A stretch of 64,000 nucleotides of DNA from Alphaproteobacteria bacterium. Its GTDB lineage: Bacteria > Pseudomonadota > Alphaproteobacteria > UBA9655. Each line of letters opens with the position of its first letter. Position 1 is the first letter of the stretch. Made by a program: the position numbers and the translations under genes. The notes below the pieces were generated by a model. The model worked only from the letters and a program-made list of their open reading frames with translations, searched no databases and was not told where the DNA came from. Positions 1 to 9,035 of this stretch are shown here, in pieces. The stretch covers positions 21,388 to 85,387 of the forward strand of contig JAGONT010000007.1 of NCBI GenBank assembly GCA_017992885.1, written 5' to 3'.

Positions 1-456
1 GGCGATGGAGCTCGACGGGATGAGGAAGGATTTTATTGGATAACCGGTAGAATTGATGATGTGATCAATGTAGCTGGGCATCGTCTTGGCACAGCTGAAA
101 TTGAAGATGCCATCAATAGTCATGAAGCTGTTATAGAATCAGCAGTTATAGGATATCCTCATGAAATTAAGGGACAAGCGATCTATGCCTATGTTATTTT
201 AAAGGCGGACATTCAAGTCTATCCTGCACTCAAACAAAAAATTATACTCCATGTGCGGCAAACCATAGGCCCCATTGCGACACTCGATGCTATTCTTTTT
301 ACGTCGGGTCTGCCGAAAACCAGATCGGGAAAAATCATGCGTCGCATTTTGCGCAAGCTTGCGACAGGAGAAGTTGATTCTCTCGGGGATATTTCCACTC
401 TCGCTGATTCTTCCGTTGTGGAAGAGTTGATTCGATTGATGAGGCTTGTTGAGTAA
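1..456 (+). CDS. acsA: Acetyl-CoA synthetase, C-terminal part (5' end outside window)
   Basis: The AMP-forming acetate:CoA ligase turns acetate, ATP and CoA into acetyl-CoA in the cytoplasm. The reading frame is open from base 1, so the gene begins before the window; the first internal start (GTG at 61) is not the real one. The visible 151 codons hold the mobile C-terminal domain: a [17 protein letters not shown] hinge, the [10 protein letters not shown] core and the [11 protein letters not shown] loop, whose lysine is the catalytic and acetylation-controlled residue in this family. The match to enterobacterial Acs runs to the end, including the [12 protein letters not shown] tail. Propionyl-CoA synthetase (PrpE) is the nearest alternative and is less likely. 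It is followed by a 95 bp gap and then the Nfu gene. Confidence 0.9.
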   Translation, partial: GDGARRDEEGFYWITGRIDDVINVAGHRLGTAEIEDAINSHEAVIESAVIGYPHEIKGQAIYAYVILKADIQVYPALKQKIILHVRQTIGPIATLDAILFTSGLPKTRSGKIMRRILRKLATGEVDSLGDISTLADSSVVEELIRLMRLVE

Positions 457-551
457 TTCTTTAATTAATTATTTAAATTGAGTCCTTTAGAGGGTAGGGT
501 TGCTTTTTGTGTGTTTTTTAGGTATTACAATAAGGTCGTTAATAAGGATGA

Positions 552-1112
552 GTGTATACATTGTTTATACAAACAGAGGAAACACCAAATCCAAACACAT
601 TGAAATTTCTTCCCGGCCGCCTTCTTATGTCAGAGGGAACGGCAGATTTTAAATCGCGGGATGAAGCCTCTCAATCCCCCCTTGCTCTTAAGCTTTTTGA
701 GATCAGTGGTGTAAGAGGCGTTTTCTTTGGATCGGATTTTATTACAGTCTCTAAGGAAGAGACTTCCCCATGGGCAGTTCTTAAACCTGCCCTTTTGGGA
801 GCCATAATGGAACATTTTATTACACATCAGCCCTTGTTTTATGAAAAGAGGGCTCCTATCTCTCTAGAAGACGAAGCGGATCCTATAGTGATCCAAATTC
901 AAGAGATCTTAGACACTCGTATTCGGCCTGCTGTAGCTATGGATGGTGGGGATATTGTCTTTGATCGCTTTGAAGAGGGCATTGTTTATGTGCGTATGCA
1001 AGGGGCTTGTTCTGGATGTCCGAGCTCATCGGCAACTCTCAAGGCGGGAATTGAAAATATGCTCCGTCATTATGTGCCGGAAGTGCTTGAAGTTAAAGCC
1101 GTAGAGAATTAA
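552..1112 (+). CDS. NifU-like Fe-S cluster scaffold protein (Nfu)
   Basis: This is a cytoplasmic carrier that receives assembled Fe-S clusters and passes them to apoproteins. The N-terminal Nfu domain opens with the family hallmark FIQTEETPNPNTLKFLPG, and the C-terminal NifU domain carries the cluster-binding CSGC pair (residues 153 and 156 when counted from the GTG). Length (183-186 residues) is normal for alphaproteobacterial and mitochondrial-type Nfu. The start is uncertain: the GTG at 552 lies only a few bases after the AAGGA at 544-548, whereas the TTG at 561 gives the usual MFIQTEE N-terminus with a slightly long spacing. Its stop is shared with the ribosome-binding site of the next gene, so the two are probably cotranscribed. 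Confidence 0.9.
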   Translation: MYTLFIQTEETPNPNTLKFLPGRLLMSEGTADFKSRDEASQSPLALKLFEISGVRGVFFGSDFITVSKEETSPWAVLKPALLGAIMEHFITHQPLFYEKRAPISLEDEADPIVIQIQEILDTRIRPAVAMDGGDIVFDRFEEGIVYVRMQGACSGCPSSSATLKAGIENMLRHYVPEVLEVKAVEN

Positions 1113-1123
1113 GGAGTTTTATT

Positions 1124-2047
1124 ATGTTGAAACTATCAAAAATACAGATTTCCCTGATTGTTACTTTAGGCTTGATGATAGTGGGTCAAATGGGGTGTGT
1201 TCTTTATAAAAACTCTCTTCCTGATATCACCTCTGAAAAAGCACCTGAAATACAAGTGACGGTGGCTGGATCTGCAAAGGCTTTTGGCCTTGTTCATCCT
1301 CAAGAAAAGCACTTTCAAGTGTCCAGTGTCAAAGAGCTTAAGCATGTGTTTAATCATTGGGAGTATAACCTTACAAAAGCCAAAAGCGAAGGACATGTGC
1401 CGCGTTTGTATTTAGCCAAATTACCAGGGGATATGAAACGCAAAAAAAGTGCAGCGAATTCTACCTTTATTCAAATACTTTTGCCCCATATTTTAAAAGT
1501 AAATGAGCAGATTTTGGTGGATAGGGCCCGCCTTTTAGAAATGCAAAAACGCCAAAAGGAAGGTCACCATTTATGTTACGCAGAAAGGCTGTGGCTGAGT
1601 AAGCTGGCTTCCGAATATCGCTGTAAATCGACAAAGATTGAGTCTTTGTTAGTCCATGTTGATGTTGTTCCGCCGTCTCTTGCGTTAGCGCAAGCTATTC
1701 TAGAAACAGGAGGAGGAAGATCTTCCGCTGCGCTCAAAAAGAATTCTCCCTTTGGTTATATGGCGACCAAAACACAAGTGGCTAAGTTTGAGAGCCTACT
1801 CCATAGTGTGCAAGCCTATACGCTAAATCTTAATCGTCACGTTGCTTACGCTGCTTTTCGTAAAGAACGAGCAGTACAAAGAAATTCCAACCAGACTCTC
1901 TGTGGACATAAATTAGCCCCGCTTCTGGTGAAATATTCTGTTCGTGGCCCGGCTTATACAAAGGATTTGCAAAATTTAATCCATAACCATGGCTTAAAAG
2001 GATATGACAGTATGGTTCTTGAGCAGCCCATGCGATTAAAACCTTAA
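1124..2047 (+). CDS. Bax-like glucosaminidase-domain protein, membrane-anchored
   Basis: This is a predicted cell-envelope protein with a mannosyl-glycoprotein endo-beta-N-acetylglucosaminidase-like (Bax/FlgJ-type) domain, which would cut or bind peptidoglycan. A hydrophobic segment at residues 8-26 ends in MGC, so it is either a signal anchor or a lipoprotein signal with Cys25 as the lipidated residue. The domain is recognisable at roughly residues 190-225 by VPPSLALAQAILETGGGRSS followed by NSPFGY; the glutamate in LAQAILETG aligns with the family catalytic Glu. The start ATG has a clear AAGGAG six to eight bases upstream, overlapping the nfu stop. The specific substrate is not shown by the sequence. 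Confidence 0.75.
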   Translation: MLKLSKIQISLIVTLGLMIVGQMGCVLYKNSLPDITSEKAPEIQVTVAGSAKAFGLVHPQEKHFQVSSVKELKHVFNHWEYNLTKAKSEGHVPRLYLAKLPGDMKRKKSAANSTFIQILLPHILKVNEQILVDRARLLEMQKRQKEGHHLCYAERLWLSKLASEYRCKSTKIESLLVHVDVVPPSLALAQAILETGGGRSSAALKKNSPFGYMATKTQVAKFESLLHSVQAYTLNLNRHVAYAAFRKERAVQRNSNQTLCGHKLAPLLVKYSVRGPAYTKDLQNLIHNHGLKGYDSMVLEQPMRLKP

Positions 2048-2093
2048 AACAAGGGCTTCTGGGGTTGCCACCTGAAGAAATTATGCAACCTCT

Positions 2094-2130
2094 CTTCTAA
2101 AGCTCCTGACCAAAGAAGACACTTTAGAAG
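2094..2130. other. Inverted repeat downstream of the glucosaminidase gene
   Basis: A perfect 9 bp inverted repeat (CTTCTAAAG / CTTTAGAAG) with a 19-base loop lies between the two genes. No U-tract follows, so it is only a weak terminator candidate. Confidence 0.3.
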
Positions 2131-2243
2131 GGTAAATATTTTTCATGAGGCGAGCTTGGGGGAATTTCTCAATTCTTTTATGAAATTTTAATTTTTCCGC
2201 TCTAAAGTGAATAAAAATTAAGATAAATATAAGGAGTAGGCAT

Positions 2244-2834
2244 ATGGGAAAAGTTAATGAAGATTGTTTAAAACAAATTTTTTATGATGCTAGAACCCAT
2301 TATAAGTGGCACGATAAACATGTTACGGATGAACTTTTACATGACATTTATAATATTATGCGTCTGGGTCCAACAAGCGCGAATTGTTCTCCCTTAAGGA
2401 TTTTATTTTTAAAATCAGAAAATGCCAAAGAACGCTTAAGGCCGCACCTTGACCCAGGGAACCTCGTTAAAACAATGAAGGCTCCTGTGACAGCTCTTTT
2501 TGCCTGTGATATGCAGTTTTATGAGAATTTACCCCATTTATTTCCTTTTGCCGATGCGAAATCATGGTTTGAAGGCAAGCATCGGTTTATTGAAGAAACA
2601 GCTTTTCGTAATGGCAGTTTGCAAGGGGCTTACTTCATCATTGCGGCTCGTGCTTGTGGTCTTGATTGTGGGCCTATGTCAGGATTTTCCAAGGAAGGGT
2701 TGGACAAAGAATTTTTTCCTGAAGGACGTTTTAAATCAAATTTTTTATGTAATCTTGGATACGGAGATCCTGAAGGTCTTCCTGGGCCACGTGCGCCGCG
2801 TCTTTCCTTTGACGAAGCTTGTCAAATTTTTTAG
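2244..2834 (+). CDS. rutE: Nitroreductase-family malonic semialdehyde reductase-like protein
   Basis: This is an FMN-dependent NAD(P)H oxidoreductase of the RutE/HadB branch of the nitroreductase superfamily; in E. coli RutE reduces malonic semialdehyde to 3-hydroxypropionate at the end of the Rut pyrimidine pathway. The match is close along the whole length: 196 residues, the RMGPTSANCSP-like segment (here RLGPTSANCSP), AEETAFRN-like (IEETAFRNGSLQGAY), GLDCGPMSGF and LPRLSFEEA-like ending (APRLSFDEA). The start ATG follows AAGGAG with good spacing. No other rut genes are visible here, so the physiological aldehyde or quinone substrate is open; the family assignment is firm, the substrate is not. 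Confidence 0.85.
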   Translation: MGKVNEDCLKQIFYDARTHYKWHDKHVTDELLHDIYNIMRLGPTSANCSPLRILFLKSENAKERLRPHLDPGNLVKTMKAPVTALFACDMQFYENLPHLFPFADAKSWFEGKHRFIEETAFRNGSLQGAYFIIAARACGLDCGPMSGFSKEGLDKEFFPEGRFKSNFLCNLGYGDPEGLPGPRAPRLSFDEACQIF

Positions 2835-2905
2835 ATTTTATCAGTGTTTTTTGAATTTTTGTCTAAATGAGATGACTTCTTTTTTGAGAAAAAACTTTGA
2901 AAAAA

Positions 2906-2939
2906 GTTAAAAGCATCGTGCCTATAGCTGGCTTTTAAC
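2906..2939. other. Inverted repeat between rutE-like gene and qmcA
   Basis: GTTAAAAGC at 2906-2914 pairs with GCTTTTAAC at 2931-2939 across a 16-base loop. It could end the rutE-like transcript, but there is no T-run behind it. Confidence 0.3.
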
Positions 2940-3053
2940 AGTATCTCTAAGGATACCACTTATTTAGATTCAGAGATGAAAGTATTGTTTTATCTTGATA
3001 GACGATTTACTAAATTTCCATTATCATTAGAAAAAATAAAGGAGTATTAGATT

Positions 3054-4040
3054 ATGGAAGCTTTTTCTGTTTTTTCAGTTCTTATTGCTGTCGCTGCTAT
3101 TTTATTTGTATGGGGCAGCGTCATCATTGTTCCTCAAGGTGAGCAATTTTCTATTGAACGATTTGGTCGGTATACGCAAACGTTCAAGCCCGGCCTTCAT
3201 TTTATTATTCCTTATGTGGATCGTATAGGCGCAAAATTGAGTATGCGAGAGCATGTTATAGATGTTCCTTCTCAAGATGTTATCACTCGAGATAATGCGA
3301 TGGTAACTGTAGATGGAATTATTTTTTATCAGATCTTGGATCCCGTAAAAGCTGCTTATGAAGTTAATAATTTAGAAGTTGCCCTTACAAATCTCACCAT
3401 GACTAATATTCGTACGGTGATGGGGTCGATGGATTTGGATGAACTCTTATCTCATCGAGAGAAAATTAATGCTCAGCTTTTAATCGTTATTGATGAAGCA
3501 ACAGAAGCTTGGGGTGTTAAAGTTACGCGTATTGAAATCATGGATATTAAGCCACCTCGAGATCTCGTGGAGTCTATGGGACGGCAAATGAAAGCAGAGC
3601 GTGATAAGCGGGCGGAAATTCTTATGGCTGAAGGAGATCGGCAATCTGCGATTTTAAGGGCTGAGGGACAAAAACAAGCGGTTATTTTAGAAGCAGAAGC
3701 TAAAAAGGAAGCGGCATTTCGTGAATCTGAAGCAAGAGAAAGGCGGGCAGAGGCTGAAGCGCGAGCGACTCAAGTCCTTTCTCACGCGATTGATGAGGGG
3801 AATATACAAGCCGTCAATTACTTCGTGGCTCAAAATTATATTGCTGCACTAAAGGATATGGCGTCAGCTCAAAATCACAAAGTCATTTTAATGCCTCTTG
3901 AAGCATCAAATGTGATTGGTGCTCTTGGAGGAATTGGAGAAATTGCGAAAGAAGTATTTCGCAAAGAACCTGAAGCTAAACAAGAAGCTGCACATAAAGA
4001 ACCAAGAAAATCAATGATACCGCAAACAAGAAAAATTTAG
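3054..4040 (+). CDS. qmcA: SPFH/Band 7 stomatin-like membrane protein (QmcA/paraslipin)
   Basis: This is an inner-membrane scaffold protein of the stomatin/prohibitin family that forms oligomers in membrane microdomains and modulates membrane proteases. An N-terminal hydrophobic anchor (residues 5-22) is followed by the SPFH core (VPQGEQFSIERFGRY, HVIDVPSQDVITRDN) and then a long charged Ala/Glu-rich coiled coil (about 180-245) typical of paraslipins. Length 328 is normal. The start ATG has AAGGAG seven bases upstream. It sits 11 bp before an NfeD gene, the usual partner of this family, so the two form one operon and probably one complex. Confidence 0.92.
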   Translation: MEAFSVFSVLIAVAAILFVWGSVIIVPQGEQFSIERFGRYTQTFKPGLHFIIPYVDRIGAKLSMREHVIDVPSQDVITRDNAMVTVDGIIFYQILDPVKAAYEVNNLEVALTNLTMTNIRTVMGSMDLDELLSHREKINAQLLIVIDEATEAWGVKVTRIEIMDIKPPRDLVESMGRQMKAERDKRAEILMAEGDRQSAILRAEGQKQAVILEAEAKKEAAFRESEARERRAEAEARATQVLSHAIDEGNIQAVNYFVAQNYIAALKDMASAQNHKVILMPLEASNVIGALGGIGEIAKEVFRKEPEAKQEAAHKEPRKSMIPQTRKI

Positions 4041-4051
4041 GTGACAAAGGA

Positions 4052-4495
4052 ATGAATGTATCCATAAATGTTTGGGAATGGTTAGGCCTTGCTGTCATCC
4101 TTATCGGGCTGGAAACTTTTATTCCCGCCGGCTTCTTCCTGTGGATTGGCGTTTCGGGGGTGGGAGTTGCTTTGGTTCTTTGGGTTTTGCCTGATATAAG
4201 TATTTGGTTTCAATTTCTTATATTTGCTTTTTTTTCCGTGTTATCCATTGTGGCTTCAAAAAAGCTTCTTCGAAAAAAAACTCACGTTGCAGGGTATTCA
4301 ACATTAAACGAACGGGCTTTCCACTATATCGGACGTACTTTTACGCTCTCCAGACCTATTGTGAATGGACGCGGTAAAGTGCGTGTTGAGGATACAGAAT
4401 GGCTTGCAGCTGGACCTGATCTTCCTCAAGGATCTAAAGTACGTGTTATAGAGGTTGAGGGAACTCTTCTAAAGGTTGAAAAAGCAGAGGAATAA
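4052..4495 (+). CDS. NfeD-family membrane protein
   Basis: This is the membrane partner of the SPFH protein encoded just upstream. The first ~75 residues contain three to four hydrophobic helices (WLGLAVILIGLETFIPAGFF onward) and the last ~65 residues form the small OB-fold NfeD domain (TLNERAFHYIGRTFTLSRPI to the C-terminus). At 147 residues it is the short NfeD1b/YbbK form without a ClpP-like protease domain, so it is not expected to be proteolytic by itself. Known SPFH-NfeD pairs organise membrane protein quality control; the exact target here cannot be read from the sequence. Confidence 0.88.
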   Translation: MNVSINVWEWLGLAVILIGLETFIPAGFFLWIGVSGVGVALVLWVLPDISIWFQFLIFAFFSVLSIVASKKLLRKKTHVAGYSTLNERAFHYIGRTFTLSRPIVNGRGKVRVEDTEWLAAGPDLPQGSKVRVIEVEGTLLKVEKAEE

Positions 4496-4699
4496 TTGGA
4501 GGGATTATATCTTTTAATTCATTGTAATTTAGTAATTATATTATGAATAAAAGCTGTATGCTATCAAAATAAAAAAAATAGAGATCTGTAACTCTTCTTA
4601 ACTTTTTTTTAGATTAATTGATGACTAACCTGGTTTATTAGGATTAAAGTTAGAAGGATAATGAGGACGATAATTTTTTTCTAACGAATAGGATAGTTT

Positions 4700-6349
4700 G
4701 TGATAGCGGTCATTGAAGCTTATAAATCAGGTTCATTTCGATCGCAAAATTGCCTCCCCAATATCATTTCTGGAATTATCATAGGGATTATTGCCTTACC
4801 CTTAGCCATGGCTTTTGCTATTGCCTCCGGAGCAAAACCAGAACAAGGAATTTATACCGCCATTATTTCTGGTGTATGTGTTGGCCTATTTGGCGGCAGC
4901 CAAGTTCAAATTGCAGGACCTACAGGAGCCTTTATTGTTGTGCTTGCCATGATTACTTCGAAATATGGAATCGAAGGCATGCAGATCGCCACTCTTATGG
5001 CCGGATTTATTTTAGTATTCATGGGGTTAGCAAAATTAGGGAGTATTATTAAGTTTATTCCTGCTCCCGTTATTGTGGGGTTTACGAGTGGGATTGGTGT
5101 GATTATTTTTGTTAGCGAATGCAAGGATTTTTTTGGTCTTCCAAAACTTCCGAATCAACTTATTCATTTTCACGAGAAATTTTTTGCTCTTTTAAATTCC
5201 TTTTCACATTTAAACCATACAACAACGGCCCTTGCTCTTATCAGTTTACTTTTAATGCTCTTCTCTTCAAGAATTCGATATATTAAGCACGTTCCTGCTC
5301 CCTTAGTGGCTATGGTTGTGGTGACCATTCTTCAATCTCTTTTTCAATTTTCTGAAGTTGCAACTATCGGGAATACCTTTGGTGAAATTTCTCAAAAACT
5401 ACCTTCTTATCATCTTCCCAATCCTTCTTTTAGTGAAATCATTGAGCTTATTGGCCCTGCTTTTACAATTGCGCTTTTAGGAGCAATAGAATCACTTCTT
5501 TCTGCTGTTGTTGCTGATGGAATGACAGGAAAAAGACACAATTCCAATCAAGAGCTCATTGGACAAGGTCTTGCAAATATCGTTTGTCCTCTTTTCGGCG
5601 GGTTTGCTGCAACGGGAGCTATCGCCAGAACAGCGACAAATATTCGCAATGGAGGGAATTCTCCCCTTGCAGCGTTGGTGCATTCTTTTGTGCTTCTTTT
5701 AATTATTTTATCTCTTGCCTCTGTTGCACAGAATATTCCTCTTTGCACGCTCGCGGCAATTTTATTTGTTGTGGCTTACAATATGAGTGACTTCCATCAC
5801 TTTTATTATATGGTACGGCATGCCCCAAAAAATGATATTATTATTCTGATTTTAACCTTTATTTTGACTATTTTTACTGATTTAGTTGTCGCTGTAAATG
5901 TTGGGGTTATTCTTGCGATTTTCTTATTTACACGCAGGATGAGCCAAGCCGTCTCCGTTGAACAAGAAACCACGAGCAGTCTTCAAGCAACATTAAGTCA
6001 ATTAAATCTTACCGCCCTTCCTTCAGAAATTATTGTCTATAATATTCAAGGACCTTTCTTTTTTGCAGCTGCAGAAACCCTTGAACATACTTTATCCATG
6101 ACACATATGGATCCAAAAGCAATTATTTTTCGTCTGAAAGAGGTTCCTTTTATGGATATTACTGGGTTACAAACCTTTCAAGAAATCATCGAACAATTCC
6201 ATAGTCGGAGCATTGATGTATTGCTTTGTGAAGCAAATTCACGTGTGCAGTACAAGCTTGAAAAAATGGATATTTTTAAATGGATTTATAAAGGCCAGGC
6301 ATTCACAACTTTACCTGAGGCCTTAAAGGCAATTTTAAGAATTTCCTAA
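4700..6349 (+). CDS. SulP-family anion transporter with STAS domain
   Basis: This is an inner-membrane SLC26/SulP permease for an inorganic anion (sulfate, bicarbonate) or a dicarboxylate. The protein has the SulP transmembrane core of 10-12 or more helices with the family motifs ALPLAMAFAIASGAKPEQGIYTA and QIAGPTGAF near the N-terminus, and a cytoplasmic STAS domain at roughly residues 440-545 (EIIVYNIQGPFFFAAAETLEH, PFMDITGLQTFQEI). Length 549 is typical. The start is a GTG at 4700 with a poor ribosome-binding site, so the N-terminus is less certain than the rest. No carbonic anhydrase or sulfate-assimilation gene lies nearby to fix the substrate. Confidence 0.88.
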   Translation: MIAVIEAYKSGSFRSQNCLPNIISGIIIGIIALPLAMAFAIASGAKPEQGIYTAIISGVCVGLFGGSQVQIAGPTGAFIVVLAMITSKYGIEGMQIATLMAGFILVFMGLAKLGSIIKFIPAPVIVGFTSGIGVIIFVSECKDFFGLPKLPNQLIHFHEKFFALLNSFSHLNHTTTALALISLLLMLFSSRIRYIKHVPAPLVAMVVVTILQSLFQFSEVATIGNTFGEISQKLPSYHLPNPSFSEIIELIGPAFTIALLGAIESLLSAVVADGMTGKRHNSNQELIGQGLANIVCPLFGGFAATGAIARTATNIRNGGNSPLAALVHSFVLLLIILSLASVAQNIPLCTLAAILFVVAYNMSDFHHFYYMVRHAPKNDIIILILTFILTIFTDLVVAVNVGVILAIFLFTRRMSQAVSVEQETTSSLQATLSQLNLTALPSEIIVYNIQGPFFFAAAETLEHTLSMTHMDPKAIIFRLKEVPFMDITGLQTFQEIIEQFHSRSIDVLLCEANSRVQYKLEKMDIFKWIYKGQAFTTLPEALKAILRIS

Positions 6350-6400
6350 GAGCTATAGTTTTTTATCCGCGATTATTTGTTAAATCTGAACCAGTATCTT

Positions 6401-7021
6401 TCAGAACCAGTACTTTACGCCTGCGGCAAAAGCGGTAGATGCATCTTCGACGCCATGAAATGTTCCAAACATCCCAGAGCGATGATGATAGCGCAAAACA
6501 AAGGCCCACTGAGGGAGAGAAGGAGCGGATAGGGTGACTTCACACATAACAAAATTGAGTGTACGGGCTGAATTTTTACGCCCTCTTCTTTTAACTTCCA
6601 AGTGGGGTCTTTGTGTGGCAATACTGAGTCCATCCCCAATCGCTAGTGTTGTGGGAAGTGTTTTATTCCAAGGAAAATCATGCCAACGGGCAATAAGAAC
6701 AGCGGGGTTAAGTTCGAAATGTTTTTGTCCTCCAAAATGTTGAACTCCTTGGAATTCAAATTCAAAATCTAAGCGCTTTTCAAAAAAATAAACGAGCTCT
6801 TTTGACACGGCAAGAGCAATAATTCCTGAATCACCAAAGCCAGAATTACGAATAATACGGCTTGAGGTTTGGGTTGTTAAGGGACCACTGAAGATGGTTG
6901 CAGCCCATCCTTGGTTCCACCAAGAGGGCTGTTGTTGGCAATACTTTAAAGAAATAGCTTCTTTATTGAGGCTAGCGCAAATAAGAAAAAGCAAGAGATA
7001 AAACGTGAGAACGGTCTTCAT
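6401..7021 (-). CDS. PagL-like lipid A deacylase / outer-membrane beta-barrel protein
   Basis: This is a predicted outer-membrane barrel that may remove the 3-O acyl chain of lipid A. It has a signal peptide (residues 1-18, ending ICAS) and alternating hydrophobic strands, and ends in KYWF with the C-terminal aromatic recognised by the BAM machinery. The last two strands contain RYHHRSG followed by a Glu ten residues later; PagL/acyloxyacyl-hydrolase family members use a His-x-Ser plus downstream Glu triad in the same place (here His180, Ser182, Glu192). Overall similarity is distant, so a barrel of another family remains possible. An AGGGAG lies about ten bases before the ATG. It faces the SulP gene convergently. 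Confidence 0.6.
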   Translation of the reverse strand: MKTVLTFYLLLFLICASLNKEAISLKYCQQQPSWWNQGWAATIFSGPLTTQTSSRIIRNSGFGDSGIIALAVSKELVYFFEKRLDFEFEFQGVQHFGGQKHFELNPAVLIARWHDFPWNKTLPTTLAIGDGLSIATQRPHLEVKRRGRKNSARTLNFVMCEVTLSAPSLPQWAFVLRYHHRSGMFGTFHGVEDASTAFAAGVKYWF

Positions 7022-7230
7022 TTTTTGAGTGACTCCCTTTGGCTGAAATGGGATTCATTAAGTATCTTAATGAGTTAAAGTGTATCTTTTTTACTCTATA
7101 ATATATTTTTGAATGCATCGGAACCATTTTTTTACTCTCTTAGAAAGCAAAAACTATACGTAGCATTTTTATTAAATTCAATTCACTTTTTTCTGTGATG
7201 TTATAAACTGAAGAACACTTCATAAGTGTC

Positions 7231-8994
7231 TTAGGGGTGAAAACCAGCATCATTAAATGCTTTTTGTACGGTGCTGATGGTAAGAATTTCAGGCAAAGCA
7301 ATACCATGCGGGCTTTGGGGACCAAAAACAATATTAAAGGGAATACCATAACGTCCGTGTTCTTGAAGAAACTTCATAATCCTTGGGTCTTGTTTTGTCC
7401 AATCTGCGCGCATCGCAATGACAGTGGGCTGAGTCAGTAAACTTGTGATGTGCGGGTCATTCAAGACTAAGGACTTATTGACTGCGCAGGTTACGCACCA
7501 TTCAGCAGTTGCATCAACAAAGACAATTTTTCCTTGATGGACAAAGGCACTAATAGCGTCAGGCTCAAAAGGTTGCCATATTTCAAGAGTTGGAGAGGAT
7601 GCGGCAAGTTTGTGGGCAGGATCCACACTCTTTTCTGGGAAAATCCAAGGCAGACTCCAAGCCATAAGAAAAAGAGGTCCTGCAAAAGCCCAAGCTTTAA
7701 GTGAGGGGGCCTTGTGATGCTTAATCCAAAAAAGAGACAGGGCAATAAGCGATAAAAGCGTACTTAAAAATAATACCAAAAGAGAGAGATGAAAGCTGAG
7801 AACCCAACCAATCCACAGAGCTGTTAAGGCAAGACCTAGCCCCAAAACACTTTGTACCCAAACCATCCAAGAGCCTGGTTTAGGAAAGAAGAGTGCACGT
7901 TGAGGGAGCGAGGCGAGTAAAAAATAAGGGAAGGCAAATCCAAGGCCTAAAAAGAAGAAGACTAAAAAGATATCACCTGTGGATCGAGCTAACGCAAAAG
8001 TTAATGCTGTTCCGACAAAGGGTGCAGAGCAAGGAGTGGCCAGAAGGGTTGCAAACACCCCTGAAAGAAAGTCTTTAAGCCTGCCTTTGCCCTCATGACT
8101 GATAAGCCATGTGCCCAACCCTGAGGGAAGGTCAATCTCAAAAACACCCCAGAGACTTGCAGAGAAGGCGATAAGCACAAGGAAAACAAAGAGCAAAAAC
8201 TGGGGGTTTTGAAAGTGAATTCCCCACCCAAAAGCATTTCCTGATGCTTTTAAGATAATTGTAAGAAGAGCAAGGAGGATAAAGGAAGACAATATTCCAA
8301 GCCCAGTAATAAAAAAGCTTTGTTTTGCTTGACCGAGATGGGCTTTTTTTGATTGTTTAACGAGAGACATAATTTTAAGAGATAAAACGGGTAAAACGCA
8401 TGGCATAAAATTTAAAATTAAACCTCCCAAAAGGGCGATTAAAAGCAGGCTTAAAAGTGAAAGACCTTCATATGATTTTTCCCAATCTTTTGCTGCATTA
8501 AAGACTTGATCTTCCTTTTCGTTAGGGGAAAGAATGATAGAAAGGGTTTCTTCAATGGGAACACAAAGGGCAGAGCAGGCTAAGAGAGAAATTTTTAGGT
8601 TTAACGAGAGGGGATCTTTGATGTGGTGAGGCGTAAGCTGAAGAGGGATAAGGACTTGTCCTTCGTAAATGTACGAGGTTTGGCCTTGGATTTCTGTGCG
8701 ATGAGGCACAGGCCATAAAACCTTAGCATTCTGAAGATTTGAGGAAGTTTCCCATGTGATCGTTGGCTCAAATCCGGCAGTTTCTTCTTGAGAGGGAGTA
8801 GGAGCATAAACATGCCAATGTTGAGGGATTGTTATCAAAAGACCGGCAAGGACATGATCGCCTTTGACGCCCCCAGGAACGAGCTTAAGTTCAACAGGAG
8901 CCTTATCCCCTGCATACACGGAAAGTGTAAGGACAAGAAGAAAAACAAGTCCAGCAAGGTATCGATTAAAGAAAATTTTCATAAAATTCAGCAT
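7231..8994 (-). CDS. dsbD: DsbD/ScsB-type thiol:disulfide interchange protein
   Basis: This membrane protein carries electrons from cytoplasmic thioredoxin to periplasmic disulfide isomerases or other reductases. In order it has a signal peptide (cleavage near VYA-GDK), a periplasmic alpha domain with an SALCVP cysteine motif (about 25-155), a DsbD transmembrane core of about eight helices (MPCVLPVLSLKIMSL and LATPCSAPFVGTAL carry the paired cysteines), and a C-terminal thioredoxin-like domain with WCVTC at Cys500/Cys503. Length 587 is normal. The second methionine (residue 5) would give a cleaner signal peptide; neither start has a strong Shine-Dalgarno. It is divergent from yqgE with only 41 bp between starts. 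Confidence 0.9.
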   Translation of the reverse strand: MLNFMKIFFNRYLAGLVFLLVLTLSVYAGDKAPVELKLVPGGVKGDHVLAGLLITIPQHWHVYAPTPSQEETAGFEPTITWETSSNLQNAKVLWPVPHRTEIQGQTSYIYEGQVLIPLQLTPHHIKDPLSLNLKISLLACSALCVPIEETLSIILSPNEKEDQVFNAAKDWEKSYEGLSLLSLLLIALLGGLILNFMPCVLPVLSLKIMSLVKQSKKAHLGQAKQSFFITGLGILSSFILLALLTIILKASGNAFGWGIHFQNPQFLLFVFLVLIAFSASLWGVFEIDLPSGLGTWLISHEGKGRLKDFLSGVFATLLATPCSAPFVGTALTFALARSTGDIFLVFFFLGLGFAFPYFLLASLPQRALFFPKPGSWMVWVQSVLGLGLALTALWIGWVLSFHLSLLVLFLSTLLSLIALSLFWIKHHKAPSLKAWAFAGPLFLMAWSLPWIFPEKSVDPAHKLAASSPTLEIWQPFEPDAISAFVHQGKIVFVDATAEWCVTCAVNKSLVLNDPHITSLLTQPTVIAMRADWTKQDPRIMKFLQEHGRYGIPFNIVFGPQSPHGIALPEILTISTVQKAFNDAGFHP

Positions 8995-9035
8995 TTGTAA
9001 TAAACTTTTAACTCATCTTATGGCATAAAGATAGT

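Noticed and set aside
2500..2910. 136-codon plus-strand frame overlapping the nitroreductase gene
   Set aside because: Shadow frame of rutE; low-complexity translation and no ribosome-binding site.
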